NCBI GenBank assembly: GCA_029237695.1 | Contig: CM055265.1 | Span: 73,447,912-73,511,911 of the forward strand | Direction of reading: 5' to 3' | DNA from: Conchocele bisecta | Taxonomy: Eukaryota > Mollusca > Bivalvia > Lucinida > Thyasiridae | Length of the DNA: 64,000 nucleotides | Shown: one piece after another, positions 42,833 to 54,594 of the stretch | Layout: each line of letters starts with the position of its first letter | Position numbering within the stretch: the first letter of the stretch is position 1 | Program-made: the position numbers and the translations under genes | The notes under the pieces: generated by a model | Seen by the model: only the letters and a program-made list of their open reading frames with translations | What the model was told of the DNA's origin: nothing | The model's database searches: none

Positions 42833-43696
42833 ATTCTAATGCACCTAGTGTGCTCCCCGCTTTCTATAAACGTCGTAGCATATCACGAACAGTAATCTTT
42901 TTCATTACGTCAGCAGGTTGTTGTCGTCATATCGATAACCGCTCACACCAAATGAATTTGAAGAAATTTAACTCCGCCGAAGATTATTCCCATTTCAAAT
43001 AGAGATTAACGGGACTTTTTCGAAGACATCTATACATTTATTCAACTGTAATGTTTATATTAACTATTGTATTGCTTTTGTATGTTTAGTTGCAACAGTT
43101 ATTTGCTTTTATTCATTTAAAGAAATGCCAACAATTCTGCATTGGGTTCGTGTGATTTTACAAAGGAAATGTCAGCAACAACTTGTGTCAACAGGCCTAG
43201 GATTTCCCTGGATTTACGCCTAATTCAGGTGAATACCCATCTGCAATACAGTTTATTATGTATAGTCATGTATGTGCACATTGGAATTCGTAAAGTAGGT
43301 GGCTGGTACCGGCATATTGAGTTTGCATTTTAGCACTTTATTAAATTCTTCGGCATTTTGGGCGGGTGGGGTAATATTTTTAGGAATTTGTTGAAGGGCC
43401 ACCACACTGAAGCCACGTTTGTCAGCCGTTGGTAGATTCTCTTTTCCGCTTTCGGTTGTACATGTCAATATGGCCGAATGGATAACCGAAAATGTACCGA
43501 AATTAATTTGGAAATATTTGCATTCCCCGCCGCGCTGGCCATTGTTTACAAAAGCGCGTAGGGTTACATAAATATGTCAAGTAAAACACAGGCTGGTAAA
43601 ACGGAGATTTTATATGCTGTGATTTTTCATATTTTATAGGCTCTGATTTCAATTGACCAATCAGATGCGTGCTTTCTAGTTTCGGTGCATTAGAAT
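42833..43696. other. Possible element with ATTCTAATGCACC ends; no gene
   Basis: ATTCTAATGCACC (42833-42845) is exactly inverted at 43684-43696. That is short for a TIR and may be chance. Two 62-70 codon ORFs on opposite strands have no motif. Confidence 0.35.
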
Positions 43697-44062
43697 ATTG
43701 ATTTTATTGCGAAAAAAAATATTTTCCTATGCAGGACATGGGAATTTAAAATGGGGGCTAAAAATAGATTTTTTTTTAAATAATTTTTTATTTGTGGTCC
43801 GATTTTCATAATCTAACTTTTGTTTTCTTAGTTACAGTTTTCTTAGTCACACCAAGCTATCTAGCCAGGTTTCGGAGTAAATTTCCAATTTTTTTCGTTT
43901 TTTGACTCTTCCCCCCACCTCACATCTTCCCCCCCTGTTTTTACTGTTTTTCTCATTTTTCACACATTTTTAGACATGTTAGAAGAAAATACATGCTAAA
44001 AACTTTGCTACTGGATACTAGTAGCTAGATAGTATACCTTCATAATACAGAGATGATAATTG
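43697..44062. other. No gene seen
   Basis: T-rich, with CTTCCCCCC tracts. Nothing supported. Confidence 0.4.
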
Positions 44063-44066
44063 TTAA

Positions 44067-44312
44067 CCCTTAGACCGCTATCTTATTTTTTTTTGTCGTC
44101 TGCTGTTTATTTTATATTTTCAATTTTTATCATCAAAAACATGCTTTGACAGCACTTTAGAATAATTTACAACATGCTTTGACAGCACTTCAGAATCATT
44201 TCCATTGGAAATGATTCTGAAGTGCTGTCAATTAAACCATGATTTATTGAGAAATAAGGCAAGATATAAAAGCAACAAGAGACGACAATTGTTGTGAGTA
44301 GCGGTCTAAGGG
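44067..44312. repeat. TTAA-1 MITE, well preserved
   Basis: TTAA at 44063-44066 and 44313-44316. CCCTTAGACCGCTATC and GTAGCGGTCTAAGGG ends, ATTTCCATTGGAAAT centre. Close to consensus. Confidence 0.9.
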
Positions 44313-44395
44313 TTAAAATCGTTGCCACTGAGCTCTATCCGATAAAAATGGGGGACAATCTAAACTTATGTGAGATCACAGAGGGAAGACTCGGA

Positions 44396-44610
44396 CCTGT
44401 GACACCAAAAACAAAATTCCCATTAAAAAAAATCCCATTACCCCACCTACCTGGTCTCGTACTGTACGTTACGTTGTTTACCCATTACTCCGCCCACCTG
44501 GTCTCGTACTGTACGTTACATTATATAACGTAACGTACAGTACGAGACCAGGTGGGTGGGGTAATTGGATTTTTTTAATGGGCGTTTTTTTTTGGTGTCA
44601 CAGGTGCGAT
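44396..44610. repeat. TGTGACACCAAAAA-ended element
   Basis: TGTGACACCAAAAACAAAAT and the inverse TTTTTTTTTGGTGTCACA. The inner hairpin ATTACCCCACCTACCTGG is present twice on the left and once on the right. Related to 24483-24601. Confidence 0.75.
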
Positions 44611-44739
44611 TCATCCGCCTGTGTGTGAGATCAGTTTGTGAGGTAACAAACAGATGAGCTTGTCCACTCTTGTTTGTTTCATCTTGTATTTTATCTGAAT
44701 ATCATTATATCAAAGTTTTAATGTTTATTTTCAAAGGAT

Positions 44740-44920
44740 TATAGTGAAACACCTATAAACCGGACACTCGGGAAAATATGGATGTTTAACTTAGATATGT
44801 TTCGCTGTTGTGTATCTCTGATTACAATGATGTTTCATGATTGTAAAACACTAGAATGTGTCCCGAAGCGCTAACATGTCTGATTTACAGTGTCCGGTTT
44901 GGAGAGTTTCCACTGTATAT
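44740..44920. repeat. TA-flanked mariner-like MITE
   Basis: TATAGTGAAACACCTATAAA and the inverse ending GAGAGTTTCCACTGTATA; ACCGGACAC / GTGTCCGGT continue the arms. TA borders fit Tc1/mariner; that assignment is inferred. Confidence 0.7.
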
Positions 44921-45147
44921 GTGGTATATGCAATTTTTTAGTGTGTGAGTATGTTGACTGCAATGCAGCACTCACTAGTAGTAGAGCAGTCAATTGCCCA
45001 GAAAGCAAAACATGTGCAACAACTATAAATGGACAACAATCATGAGGTGTGACCAAATGTGTAATGTTGGACGGTTCCGAATAAAAGGTCTGCGGATAGA
45101 AAATAAAACCGTTATTTACTGACTTTACCTACAAAAACATAAACTAA
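44921..45147. other. No gene seen
   Basis: Nothing supported. Confidence 0.3.
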
Positions 45148-45151
45148 TTAA

Positions 45152-45391
45152 CTCTTTGCATGCTAGCGGCGAAAATATCCGCCAAATGAATTAGGAGTAT
45201 AATTATGTTATATTTCTCTCTGTAAATATGTCTTGAAATTTCATTAGAATTGAGTCCTGAGGACTCAATTCTAATGAAATTCCAAGACATATTCATGATA
45301 TTTACGGGGAGAAATACAAGAAAATATGATGAATTCTTGTCCGCTAGTTTTGAACTATTTATAGCCCACAAGTTTCCCAGCATGCAAAGGG
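45152..45391. repeat. TTAA-4 MITE
   Basis: TTAA at 45148-45151 and 45392-45395. Ends CTCTTTGCATGCTAGC and CCAGCATGCAAAGG. Centre AATTGAGTCCTGAGGACTCA. Copies at 46061-46309 and 50593-50794. Confidence 0.85.
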
Positions 45392-45395
45392 TTAA

Positions 45396-46056
45396 AAAAA
45401 ACTAATATAAATACAAATTTAATGAATATTATACAAAAAAACAACATTTCTGTTAGATGGGAGGCCCGCACTCGAAACTTTCCGGTTAACAACATGCATG
45501 TGATTGTATGGTACCTAAACTTGGACTCGCCCATCCCGTGGCTATCTTTGAACATTCAGGCTTTGTTGTCCATCTATACCGATATATTTATATCTTATGT
45601 CTTGCAGTAAACTTTTATTGCATCTGGGCCACACAAGCCATGACCTGAATTGTTATAAATTATTAATCTACGGGTGTGAGATTATACTTTTTACAACCTT
45701 GTCATGAACTGTGGTGGTAAATATTTAATTTTGAGCACTATATAGATATGGTCTCGTTAGCATATCATTTTCTGAGCATGCACTCTCAAATCTCGGGACT
45801 ATACATAGAAATTTAGAATAGGGGGGGGGGGGGGGTGAATTTGTCTTGCTAATGTTGTCTTCTGTCTCAATAAAAGCATGTTTTGGTAACACTATAGAAT
45901 AATTTCTAAAAAATGTGAAAACACAAAATTCATATGAAATAATAAATCAACAAAACTCTTAAAAATATAATTTAGTGTCACTTACATTATAATTAGATCA
46001 GCAACTGTTCATAGACTTGGAACATAAACACAGATGCTACAGTAGTGGGCCTATAT
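45396..46056. other. No gene; poly-G tract
   Basis: A run of about 14 G lies near 45822-45835. No gene supported. Confidence 0.5.
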
Positions 46057-46060
46057 TTAA

Positions 46061-46309
46061 CTCTTTGCATGCTGGGAAACTTGTGGGCTATAAATAGTTC
46101 AAAACTAGCGGACAAAAATTCATCATATTTTCTTTTATTTCTCCTTGTAAATATCATGAATATGTCTTGGAATTTCATTAGAATTAAGTCCTGAGGACTC
46201 AATTCTAATGAAATTCCAAGACATATTTACAGAGAGAAATAAAACATAATATAAATTATAGTCCTAATTTGTTTGGCGGATATTTTCGCCGCTCAAAGCA
46301 TGCAAAGAG
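46061..46309. repeat. TTAA-4 MITE
   Basis: TTAA at 46057-46060 and 46310-46313. Same centre, opposite orientation to 45152-45391. Followed by GGACCCAT, as is the copy at 50593, marking a shared flank. Confidence 0.85.
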
Positions 46310-46328
46310 TTAAGGACCCATTCTATAC

Positions 46329-46632
46329 CTGTAGCCGATTTACATAAAAATTGCAAAGTATACTTATCTTGCTAAGTACACTTTGAGGGAGAAACTATCA
46401 ATTTAAGGATACATTTATTGATTTTTAACTAATTTTATTACATTATCACAGCCATTTTGGCTGTGATAATGTAATAAATTCAGCATAATAATTCTGCATA
46501 CTTTTAATCATCAAATATATGCAGTTCTGTTAGTTCTATATGAAATAATGTATTTCGGTAAAAATAAATGATTACTCTTTCGAAGTACACTTTGCTAGAT
46601 AAGTATGCTTTGCAATGTTGGTGAAATATAGG
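46329..46632. repeat. Family A MITE, complete
   Basis: Left GTAGCCGATTTACATAAAAA and right ATTGGTGAAATATAGGCTAC are inverted. Hairpin TTATTACATTATCACAGCC at the centre. The reference copy for the family in this window. Confidence 0.85.
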
Positions 46633-47119
46633 CTACTGATCATCCTTTGATTCAAAGATAATTGCTTTGTAAATGTGATGGAATATATGTATAACATACA
46701 TGTGAACACTGCCTCCTTACTGTATCCTATATGCCACATGGAATGGCGTACTGAGCCATATTTGTCTGTTCAAGCCATCAGCCACTTTCACCTCTTCTGG
46801 CATCAAATTGACACAAAACGCAAAATGTGAAGTAGAACACATGATATAATGTAGTTAATCCTATGTAGAAAAGCCAGGACAACGGGTTCCTATCAATTAT
46901 ATTTCACCAAACAGTAAAATATATTTCTGGACAGGTTTGTGCCTGTGTTTTTAACAACATGAACCAACATTGTAACTAAGGCTCATACACAGAAAATCGC
47001 ACAGTGTATCACTTTTACCTGGCAAACCACACAACACATACCATATATACCCACTACTGTGCTCTGTTATTATCTATCAAATACAGTGACATTTAAGAAG
47101 TTACCCGAGTGTATTGCCT
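46633..47119. repeat. Segmental duplication partner; no gene
   Basis: 46620-46830 is similar, with indels and substitutions, to 50812-50880 plus 51493-51600 (ATAATTGCTTTGTAAATGTG; CTGTATCCTATATGCCACAT). The rest has no supported feature. Confidence 0.6.
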
Positions 47120-47174
47120 TGGTGTCTACTTATGGCACGCCGTTTTACTATTTATTCAGAGTAAAATATAGTCA

Positions 47175-47597
47175 ATAAGATATCTCTTTCAATCAACAAG
47201 ATATCTCTTTCTGACAAACAGATATCTATTTCAGTCAATAAGATTGTTTGTCAGAAAGAGATATATTGTTGATTGAAACAGATATCTTCTTGAATGAAAG
47301 AGATATATTATTGACTCAAAGAGATATCTGTAACTCTGAAATAGATATCTCTATGATAATAACAATATAGATATCTGTTTCAGAGTTACAGATATCTCTT
47401 TCAGTCAATAAGATATCTCTTTCAGGCAATAATATATCTCTTTGACAGAACGAGATATCGGTTTAGATTCAATGAAGCAGATATGTACTTCTATGAATAA
47501 GATATCTTATATAGCCAAACAGATATATTGTTGTATGAAACAGATATCTTCTATGGTGAAAGAGATATCTTGTTAAATCAATTAGATATCTATTTGA
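47175..47597. repeat. GATATC 21-bp minisatellite, left block
   Basis: About 20 units of AGATATCTCTTTCAGTCAAT type, changing orientation inside the block (TTGTTGATTGAAACAGATAT). The GATATC core is itself palindromic. Confidence 0.85.
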
Positions 47598-47600
47598 CTT

Positions 47601-49098
47601 TTTAGCTCGACTATTCGAAGAATAGTTAGAGCTTATGTTGTCACCCCAGTGTCGGCTTTGGCGTCACCGTCACGCCTTGGTTAAGGTTTTTAGTCAAGCT
47701 TGTACATGGAATACTATTGTGTATACAGACACCATACTTGGACAACCTTTTCTCATAGGGATGTACATCAATAACCCCTGATCTATATTTGACCTTGACC
47801 TACATTTCCTCTTGAATTACTTACTTAATTCCCCTTGGTTAAGGTTTTTAGTCAAGCTTGTATATGGAATACTACTGGCCCTACACCCACCATACTTGGA
47901 CAACTTCATCTCCTAGTGATGTACATCAACAACCCCTGATCTATATTTGACCTTGACCTACATTTCCTCTTGAATTACTTATTCCCCTTGGTTAAGGTTT
48001 TTGTCAAGCTTGTATATGGAATACTACTGCCCACACCCACCTACTTGGACAACTTCTCTCCTAATTGATGTACATCAACAACCCCGGTGACTATATTTGA
48101 CCTTGACCACATTTCCTCTTGATTCTTACTTAATTCCCCTTGTTAAGGTTTTTTCAACCTTGGTTAAGGTTTTTAGTCAAGCTTGTACATGGAATACTAT
48201 TGTGCATACAGACACCATACTTGGACAACCTTTTCTCATAGGGATGTACATCAATAACCTCTGATCTATATTTGACCTTCACCTACATTTCCTCTTGAAT
48301 TACTTAGTTAATTCCCTTGGTTAAGGTTTTTAGTCAAGCTTGTAGATGGAATACTCCTGGCCCTACACCAACCATACTTGGACAACTTCATCTCCTAGTG
48401 ATGTACATCAACAACCCCTGACCTATATTTGACCTTGACCTACATTTAACCTTGAATTACTTAGTTAATTCCCCTTGGTTAAGGTTTTTAGTCAACCTTG
48501 GTTAAGGTTTTTACTCAAGCTTGTACATAGAATACTATTGTGCATACAGACACCATACTTGGACAACATTTTCTCATAGTGATGTACATCAATAACCCCT
48601 GATCTATATTTGACCTTGACCTACATTTCCTCTTGAATTACTTAGTTAATTCTCTTTGGTTAAGGTTTTTAGTCAAGCTTGTAGATGGAATACTCCTGGC
48701 CCTACACCAACCATACTTGGACAACTTCATCATCTAGTGATGTACATCAATAATCCCTGACATATATTTGACCTTGACCTACTTTTATCATTGGATTACT
48801 TAGTTATTTCCCCTTGGTTAAGGGTTTTAGTCAAGCTTGTATATGGAATACTCCTGGGCCTACAGCAACCATACTTGGAAAACTTCATCTCCTAGTGATG
48901 TACATCAATAACCCCTGACCTATATCTGACATTGACCTACATTTAACCTTGAATTACTTACATAATTTCCCTTGGTTAAGGTTTTTAGTCAACCTTGGTT
49001 AATGTTTTTATGCAGGCCGCAGCCACCTTGTTTGTCAAGCTGTGTGTACATCGACAACCCTCGTAGTCGAGCTATGCTGTTCTCCTACAGCTCTTGTT
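47601..49098 (+). mobile_element. RC-1 element, long copy
   Basis: 5' TTTAGCTCGACTATTCGAAG, 3' CGTAGTCGAGCTATGC...ACAGCTCTTGTT, so AGCTCGACTA is subterminally inverted. The core is about eight ~163-bp units (CCCTTGGTTAAGGTTTTTAG, ACCATACTTGGACAAC, TTTGACCTTGACCTACATTT) in alternating variants. No coding sequence. Resembles bivalve pearl/Helentron-like elements (inference). Short copy at 60640-61711. Confidence 0.75.
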
Positions 49099-49274
49099 CA
49101 TATAGATATCTGTTTGATCGACTACGTAACAGTAACTGTTGCTGCCTGCAAGTCATATAATCATTGTCCAAGCAGAAAATAGTAAATAAATAAATTGATT
49201 TTGTGGTCCATCAGCGGGAAGGTGGGGACTTTCCTGGTAGGGAGAATTAATTTATACAATTGAAAAATGAAACG

Positions 49275-49895
49275 AAACAGATATCTTATTGAAAGGCTTC
49301 AAATAGATATCTCTTTCATCAAACTAGATATCTTGTTGACTCAAAGATATATCTTGTTGACTCAAAGAGATATATTGAACTGTCAAATAGATATCTTGTT
49401 GAGTCAAATTGATATCTTTATTCAATTCTTAGATACATATCTACTTCACAATAAAAGATATCTCTTTCAATAAGATATCTTAATGAGCCAAATAGATATC
49501 TCTTCTATTATTTTCAAACAGATATCTCTTTCCGAGAAGTAGATATCTAGTATGATGAAATAGATATCCCTTTGAGTCAATAAGATATCTCTTTCTGACA
49601 ATAAGATATCTCTGTCAGTCAATAATATATCTCTTTTAGTCAATAATATATCTTTTTAGTCAATAATATATCTCTTTCAGTCAGTAAGATATATATTTGA
49701 GCCAATAAGATATCTCTTTCAGTAAATAAGATATCTTCTTCCGTCAATAAGATATCTCTTTGACTGAGGAAGATATCTGTTACTTATAAATATATCTTGT
49801 TCATGCACTAGATATCTGATATAGATATCTGTTTGTCTGAAAGAGATATCTTGTTGATTGAAAGAGATATCTTATTGACTCAAAGAGATATATTT
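49275..49895. repeat. GATATC 21-bp minisatellite, right block
   Basis: About 28 units, some degenerate (GATATATC), with internal orientation switches. Partner of the left block. Confidence 0.85.
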
Positions 49896-49930
49896 TACTC
49901 TGAATAAATATTAAAACGGCGTGCCATATC

Positions 49931-50588
49931 TACTCACCTACTATGCGAGTAAATATGGCTTTACTTATGGGTAACGTGTAGACTAACAATAGGCTGTGCA
50001 TCAGATTGAGAAGTTTACACATCAAAATTTATTTTGAGATTATATGGAGAGATGCTCTGATATCTCGTCTTTAGTATAGTTTGCTGGCATACTATTTATA
50101 CCACGCCGTTGTCAGATCTGTCTATGATGCATTGCACCAAATTTTATTTGGTTTACTGTCATATTATTTGCTGTATGTGTCAAATGCACAAAGTGGTGAA
50201 ACTGTACGATGGCTTGTACATACAAAGATGGCGGAGATGGCAGCTTAATGTACCATATAGTATACAGCGACCTTGCATTATTGTAACCCAGTACACACAC
50301 TGCCTCTTTGATTGATACAGGAGTTCTGCTTTTAGATTTCATTGCACGACGTCTAGGCAGTTCGGGATTTCTGAGACGGAACTCATTGCATTTAACAGGA
50401 TTTTAGGCTAGGCAACTGAGGCAAGTGATTTAATAAGAATAATTTTATTATTTTGTCCCGGGCCATTTATATGCAGCCTAATTCCAATACTTAGACGTGA
50501 TTTTCAGATCTTGGCGCTGGCAGATAGAACTTTGAAATCAAGTTTATGGCTACAGCATGGCATAAATCTATTGGCCAATGTCGGTCAT
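49931..50588. other. No gene seen
   Basis: ATCTACTCACCTACTATGCG resembles 53385-53420. ORFs of 68-76 codons overlap on both strands without motifs. Confidence 0.4.
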
Positions 50589-50592
50589 TTAA

Positions 50593-50794
50593 CTCTTTGC
50601 ATACTGGGAAACTTGTGGGGTATAAATAGTTCAAAACTAGCGGACAAAAATTCATCATATCTTCTTGTAAATATCATGAATATGTCTTGGAATTTCACTA
50701 GAATTGAGTCCTGAGACATATTTACAGAGAGAAATAAAACATATACTCCTAATTTGTTTGGCGGATATTTTCACCGCTAGCATGCAATTAGTTA
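50593..50794. repeat. TTAA-4 MITE with deleted centre
   Basis: TTAA at 50589-50592 and 50795-50798. The left arm is complete. The ATTGAGTCCTGAG centre is deleted on one side relative to 46061-46309. Confidence 0.8.
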
Positions 50795-50876
50795 AGGACC
50801 CATGGGACCCCTGATCATTGTTCTATTCAAACATAATTGATTCCTAAATGTGATGAGATATATGTTTCACATACAG

Positions 50877-51491
50877 CTGATTCTCTTTATCTCGATATCG
50901 CTTATCTTGATATACCTGCTTATCTCGATGTACCGGCCAACTTCCCTATATAGATCATGTATTTTACTCCTGTTAAATCGATATCGGAAATGTCAATATT
51001 TTGTTTATGTCGAGGTGGAAATTGAATCCCGATTGCATGTTTTCTTCATATTTGTATTCTGATAACTCGATGTGAAAAATAATTAAGTGCCTGGCACCGC
51101 CAAGTCTGATTCACGGAGATTATCTCGGGTATGTTTTCACACGTCTATATAGAAATCATAAAATGTGTTAAACGTTGCACAAACATGTTGAATGAATTCA
51201 CTTAAACCATAATTAACCAATTAATCAATGAAACATCGGATCACTTAACATGAGGATGAAATAACCGGTGTGGCAATCAAGTCAATTGAACTTGACATTT
51301 CTTAAAGCCGATTTGATTTGACTTGGGCCGAATTTGTTTGTGGCCGACGAGTCTAGGTCAGACATGGTTTGAGGACAAAATGCGGGTCTCGGGAATGGTC
51401 TCTACATTTGACGAATTTTTATCTCGAAGTTCGGATATGTCGATATATTTTGCTCAGTCCGGTCAACTTCGAGATAACGAGAATTACCTGT
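50877..51491. repeat. TA-flanked CAGCTGATTCTC element, 615 bp
   Basis: CAGCTGATTCTCTTTATCTC and the inverse GAGATAACGAGAATTACCTG, bordered by TA. The related locus near 46698 lacks it (AACATACATGTGAAC), giving an empty site. The mid region has ATCTCGATAT motifs. Tc1/mariner-like target (inferred); no transposase. Confidence 0.75.
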
Positions 51492-52225
51492 ATATGTGAA
51501 CATTAGTTTGTTACTGTATACTATATGGCGCATGGAGTTTGCTATGTAGGTCATCTTAGTGTGTACAAGCCATATGTCGGTTTTATCTCTCGTCGCGTTT
51601 GACACATACCACACATACCACAAATATGTTTAAACTAAACCACAAATAATATGACATATACATAAATACAATTTGATGCAATATCTTCAAAAGACGTTAA
51701 ACAACAACGTCCTATGGGTTGTTATATAGAAAGTCTGATTGCAGAAGAGTTTGTTGACCCATTGTTAATTTTTTTGAGAATCCAGTAATCGCTGTGTAAC
51801 AATAACAGTAGCACACAATGCTGTCGATATATACCTGTATATATAGTCCGCAGACGATAACTTGCTACTTGCTTACAAACAAACCGGTCATAAACAAAAC
51901 ACAGAATATGCGAGACAGGTAAATATACCCGTGTCTGCATTCCATTTCAATAGTGATTTTGAGATTTGTCACCAAGTCTTATGTAGTTATGTAGGTTAAA
52001 GTGACGGATATCATTGATGCCGATAGAGTTTGAATCTCAATTTTTCATACATATAGATATAGTTTTATTTGTTTATATTTTATTATATATTTCTTCTTTA
52101 TATGTGTTGCTCTTTCAAATTACATTAACTTCTGCATGAGAAAGTTTACATGTAGAAAGTTAGTCTCACTTTGAAGAAAACTAATAACTAAATACACATT
52201 TCATTTGTGTCCATCATTTGACATG
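51492..52225. other. Segmental duplication end; no gene
   Basis: 51493-51600 pairs with 46707-46830. The remainder shows no supported gene. Confidence 0.45.
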
Positions 52226-52608
52226 CCTCTAACTTTGGTCGGACACGACCTCGTATCATAACAAAATAACATGTTTAAACTTGTAATTTTCTATGCAATC
52301 TATGTATTTCTGCAGGATATCGATACTTCTCAAATGATCATATGAACTTGCCCCTACAATATTGACGTTAGAGCCTTAAATACATGATTTCATTTGTTAT
52401 GATACGAGGTTGTGTCCGACCTAGGACAAGGAGCTGTAATTCGATATTATTTGCATAAATATGTTCTAACTATGTTATTTTAGCAAGATAACAATAATTC
52501 TCAAATGAACATGTGCAATTTCCGCCAAAATATTCACATTAGCGGTAATACAATCGCGGAATGTGTTATGATACGAGGTCGTGTCCGACCAAAGTTAGAA
52601 GCCTTGTT
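52226..52608. repeat. TIR element with CTAACTTTGGTCGGACACGA ends
   Basis: CTAACTTTGGTCGGACACGA...ATCATAAC at 52229-52262 is near-perfectly inverted at 52564-52605. A third, partial copy of the right end (TTATGATACGAGGTTGTGTC) lies inside at about 52397-52430. About 380 bp, non-coding. Confidence 0.8.
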
Positions 52609-53136
52609 CATATATATAGAGTTATACTGATGAAAGCCGAACCACGCCGAATGCATGTGGCCTACAGTACACTCATGATGAAGAATCTGGTAGTATGTTC
52701 TACGCGATCATGTCACATTCAGGTCATACTGCAATAGTGATAACCCTCGCCGTTTCACATATTTCCATCTTCACCAACCCGTCATAAAAAGAACACAATG
52801 CTATCGACGAAAGTAATGTGTTTTGTGAGGTTCGAACTCTCGACCAGATATAATGAACACAAGTTCTGCAAAATTGTGGATATTCACCGGCTTCGATACC
52901 ACTGAGCCACACACTGCATGTCTATTTTTGAGCACCAAGATGCTCTAGAATAGTGACATGCATGCACGTGCACTCATGTATCATCATGTACATATATTTA
53001 TTATACACGAAAAGAGGCTATGATATAATACACCTGCAGGTTTACCTATTTTTGGATTCATCTATTGACCTCCAGCAACTTATTATCATCTGCCATTTAT
53101 AGTACCATACATACTGTATCAAAATCCAATATGTGA
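52609..53136. other. Intergenic with tRNA-like module at 52825-52912
   Basis: On the minus strand TGGCTCAGTGGTATCGAAGC (A box) and GAGAGTTCGAACCTC (B box) lie about 70 bases apart, with an overlong middle. A tRNA-derived SINE head or pseudogene is likelier than a working tRNA. No protein gene. Confidence 0.45.
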
Positions 53137-53378
53137 TTAACTGAGTGTATTGTCACTTGTGAAGCAGTTAACTGAGTGTATTGTCACTTGTGAAGCAGTT
53201 AACTGAGTGTACTGTCATTTGTGAAGCAGTTAACTGAGTGTATTGTCACTTGTGAAGCAGTTAACTGAGTGTACTGTCACTTGTGAAGCAGTTAACTGAG
53301 TGTATTGTCACTTGTGAAGCAGTTAACTGAGTGTATTGTCACTTGTGAAGCAGTTAACTGAGTGTATTGTCACTTGTG
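53137..53378. repeat. 31-bp tandem array, about 7.8 units
   Basis: TTAACTGAGTGTATTGTCAC plus TTGTGAAGCAG repeats head to tail with only one or two substitutions. High homogeneity suggests recent expansion. Confidence 0.95.
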
Positions 53379-53513
53379 TCTACTCGCCTACTATGGGAGT
53401 AGATATGGCTTTACCTAAGTATGTCGTTATCTCATTGGCTTCTGCGGTATCATGCCTGGCAGTTGATTTGCAGATTTATCAGTAGAATAATGCATTGCAA
53501 GACAAATAAAACT

Positions 53514-53880
53514 CATTATAGGAATGAATGGCCTTTTTGTGGAATTTATCGGGGTATAGACTTGGAAAAGTCGCGGGAATACTGGACGAACGCCGGAAGG
53601 CCTCGTCCAGTATTCCCGCGACTTTTCCAAGTTTATATCCCCGATAAATTCCACAAAAAGGCCATTTAGACATTCCTTATAATTCCAGCATTTGAAATAA
53701 ATTCATCAAGAAAATGTGTTTATTTTCCGTTTTCTTAAGCATTATTTTAACTGCGCCTCACGGTTACGGAAAGTAGTTCGGTGTGGGAGTTTACTGGGAT
53801 ATAAATTTTGGACAGACTTGCTACGGGCCAATCAAATGTTAGGGAATTGTGTAAATATTTTTGTGCTGGAATTATTGCTG
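53514..53880. repeat. GGAATGAATGGCC foldback plus 3' extension
   Basis: Foldback 53514-53690 as at 2415-2590. Then AATTCATCAAGAAAATGTGT, CTCACGGTTACGGAAAGTAG and GGGCCAATCAAATGTTAGGG are shared with 56883-57072. The real repeat is therefore about 360 bp with an asymmetric foldback. Confidence 0.8.
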
Positions 53881-54019
53881 CATATTTGTAGCAATAGATG
53901 TATTGTGCATATGAAAATGCAGAAAATCAGCGAAAATACATACACACTCCTATGTGTTTAATGTCCCGCCCACATCTTTATGACTATTCAGGTAAAAGAT
54001 CAAATGGACAGTTTATTTC

Positions 54020-54300
54020 AACCCTTAAACCGCTATCTTAATTTTGTGTTGTCTGCTGTTTATTTTCTATCTTCCATTTTTATCATCAAAAACAATTGCT
54101 TTGACAGCACTTTAGAATAATTTACAACATGCTTTGACAGCACTTTAGAATAATTTACAACATGCTTTGATAGCACTTCAGAATTATTTCCATTGGAAAT
54201 GATTCTGAAGTGCTGTCAAACCATGTTTTTATTGAGAAATAAGGCAAGAAATAAAAGTAACAGCAGACGACAATTGTTGTGTGTAGCGGTATTATAAGGG
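54020..54300. repeat. TTAA-1 MITE, decayed borders
   Basis: CAACCCTTAAACCGCTATC and GTAGCGGTATTATAAGGGTT. TTAA is lost on both sides. The ACATGCTTTGACAGCACTT segment is triplicated on the left arm. Confidence 0.8.
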
Positions 54301-54594
54301 TTGGAAGCACAATCCTTGAATGCCTGCCAATTATAATGTTTTTCAACTGAGTATATACATTTGTCAATATCAAAGCTATAAAAGTTAAGAAATGAAATCT
54401 GTGACAGAATTTGTCCATATAAAAGGGTGTTATACACCAACCAAGTAAATGGAGAATTCATGTAAAGTAAACATTGTGAGCAAATATCCGTGACTGTGAA
54501 TAATGATTGATTCCTCACTCGCACAGTTCTCGCTGAATCACAGACACGGTGGTGCATTTATAACTTGCAGGCTGGCATATCTGCAGCTTTCCTC
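54301..54594. other. No gene seen
   Basis: Nothing supported. Confidence 0.3.

Larger units (their letters stand above)
47120..49930. mobile_element. Mirror-image element with GATATC arrays
   Basis: GTGTCTACTTATGGCACGCC then GTTTTA...ATTCAGAGTAAAATA at the left is inverted at the right (TATTTTACTCTGAATAAATA, TTAAAACGGCGTGCC, ATCTAC). Between lie two blocks of a 21-bp unit (GATATCTCTTTCAGTCAATAA) at 47175-47597 and 49275-49895, holding an RC-1 insertion. No transposase. Confidence 0.65.

Noticed and set aside
53137..53378. CRISPR-like regular repeats
   Set aside because: 31-bp units are contiguous with no spacers, and the DNA is animal; it is a minisatellite.
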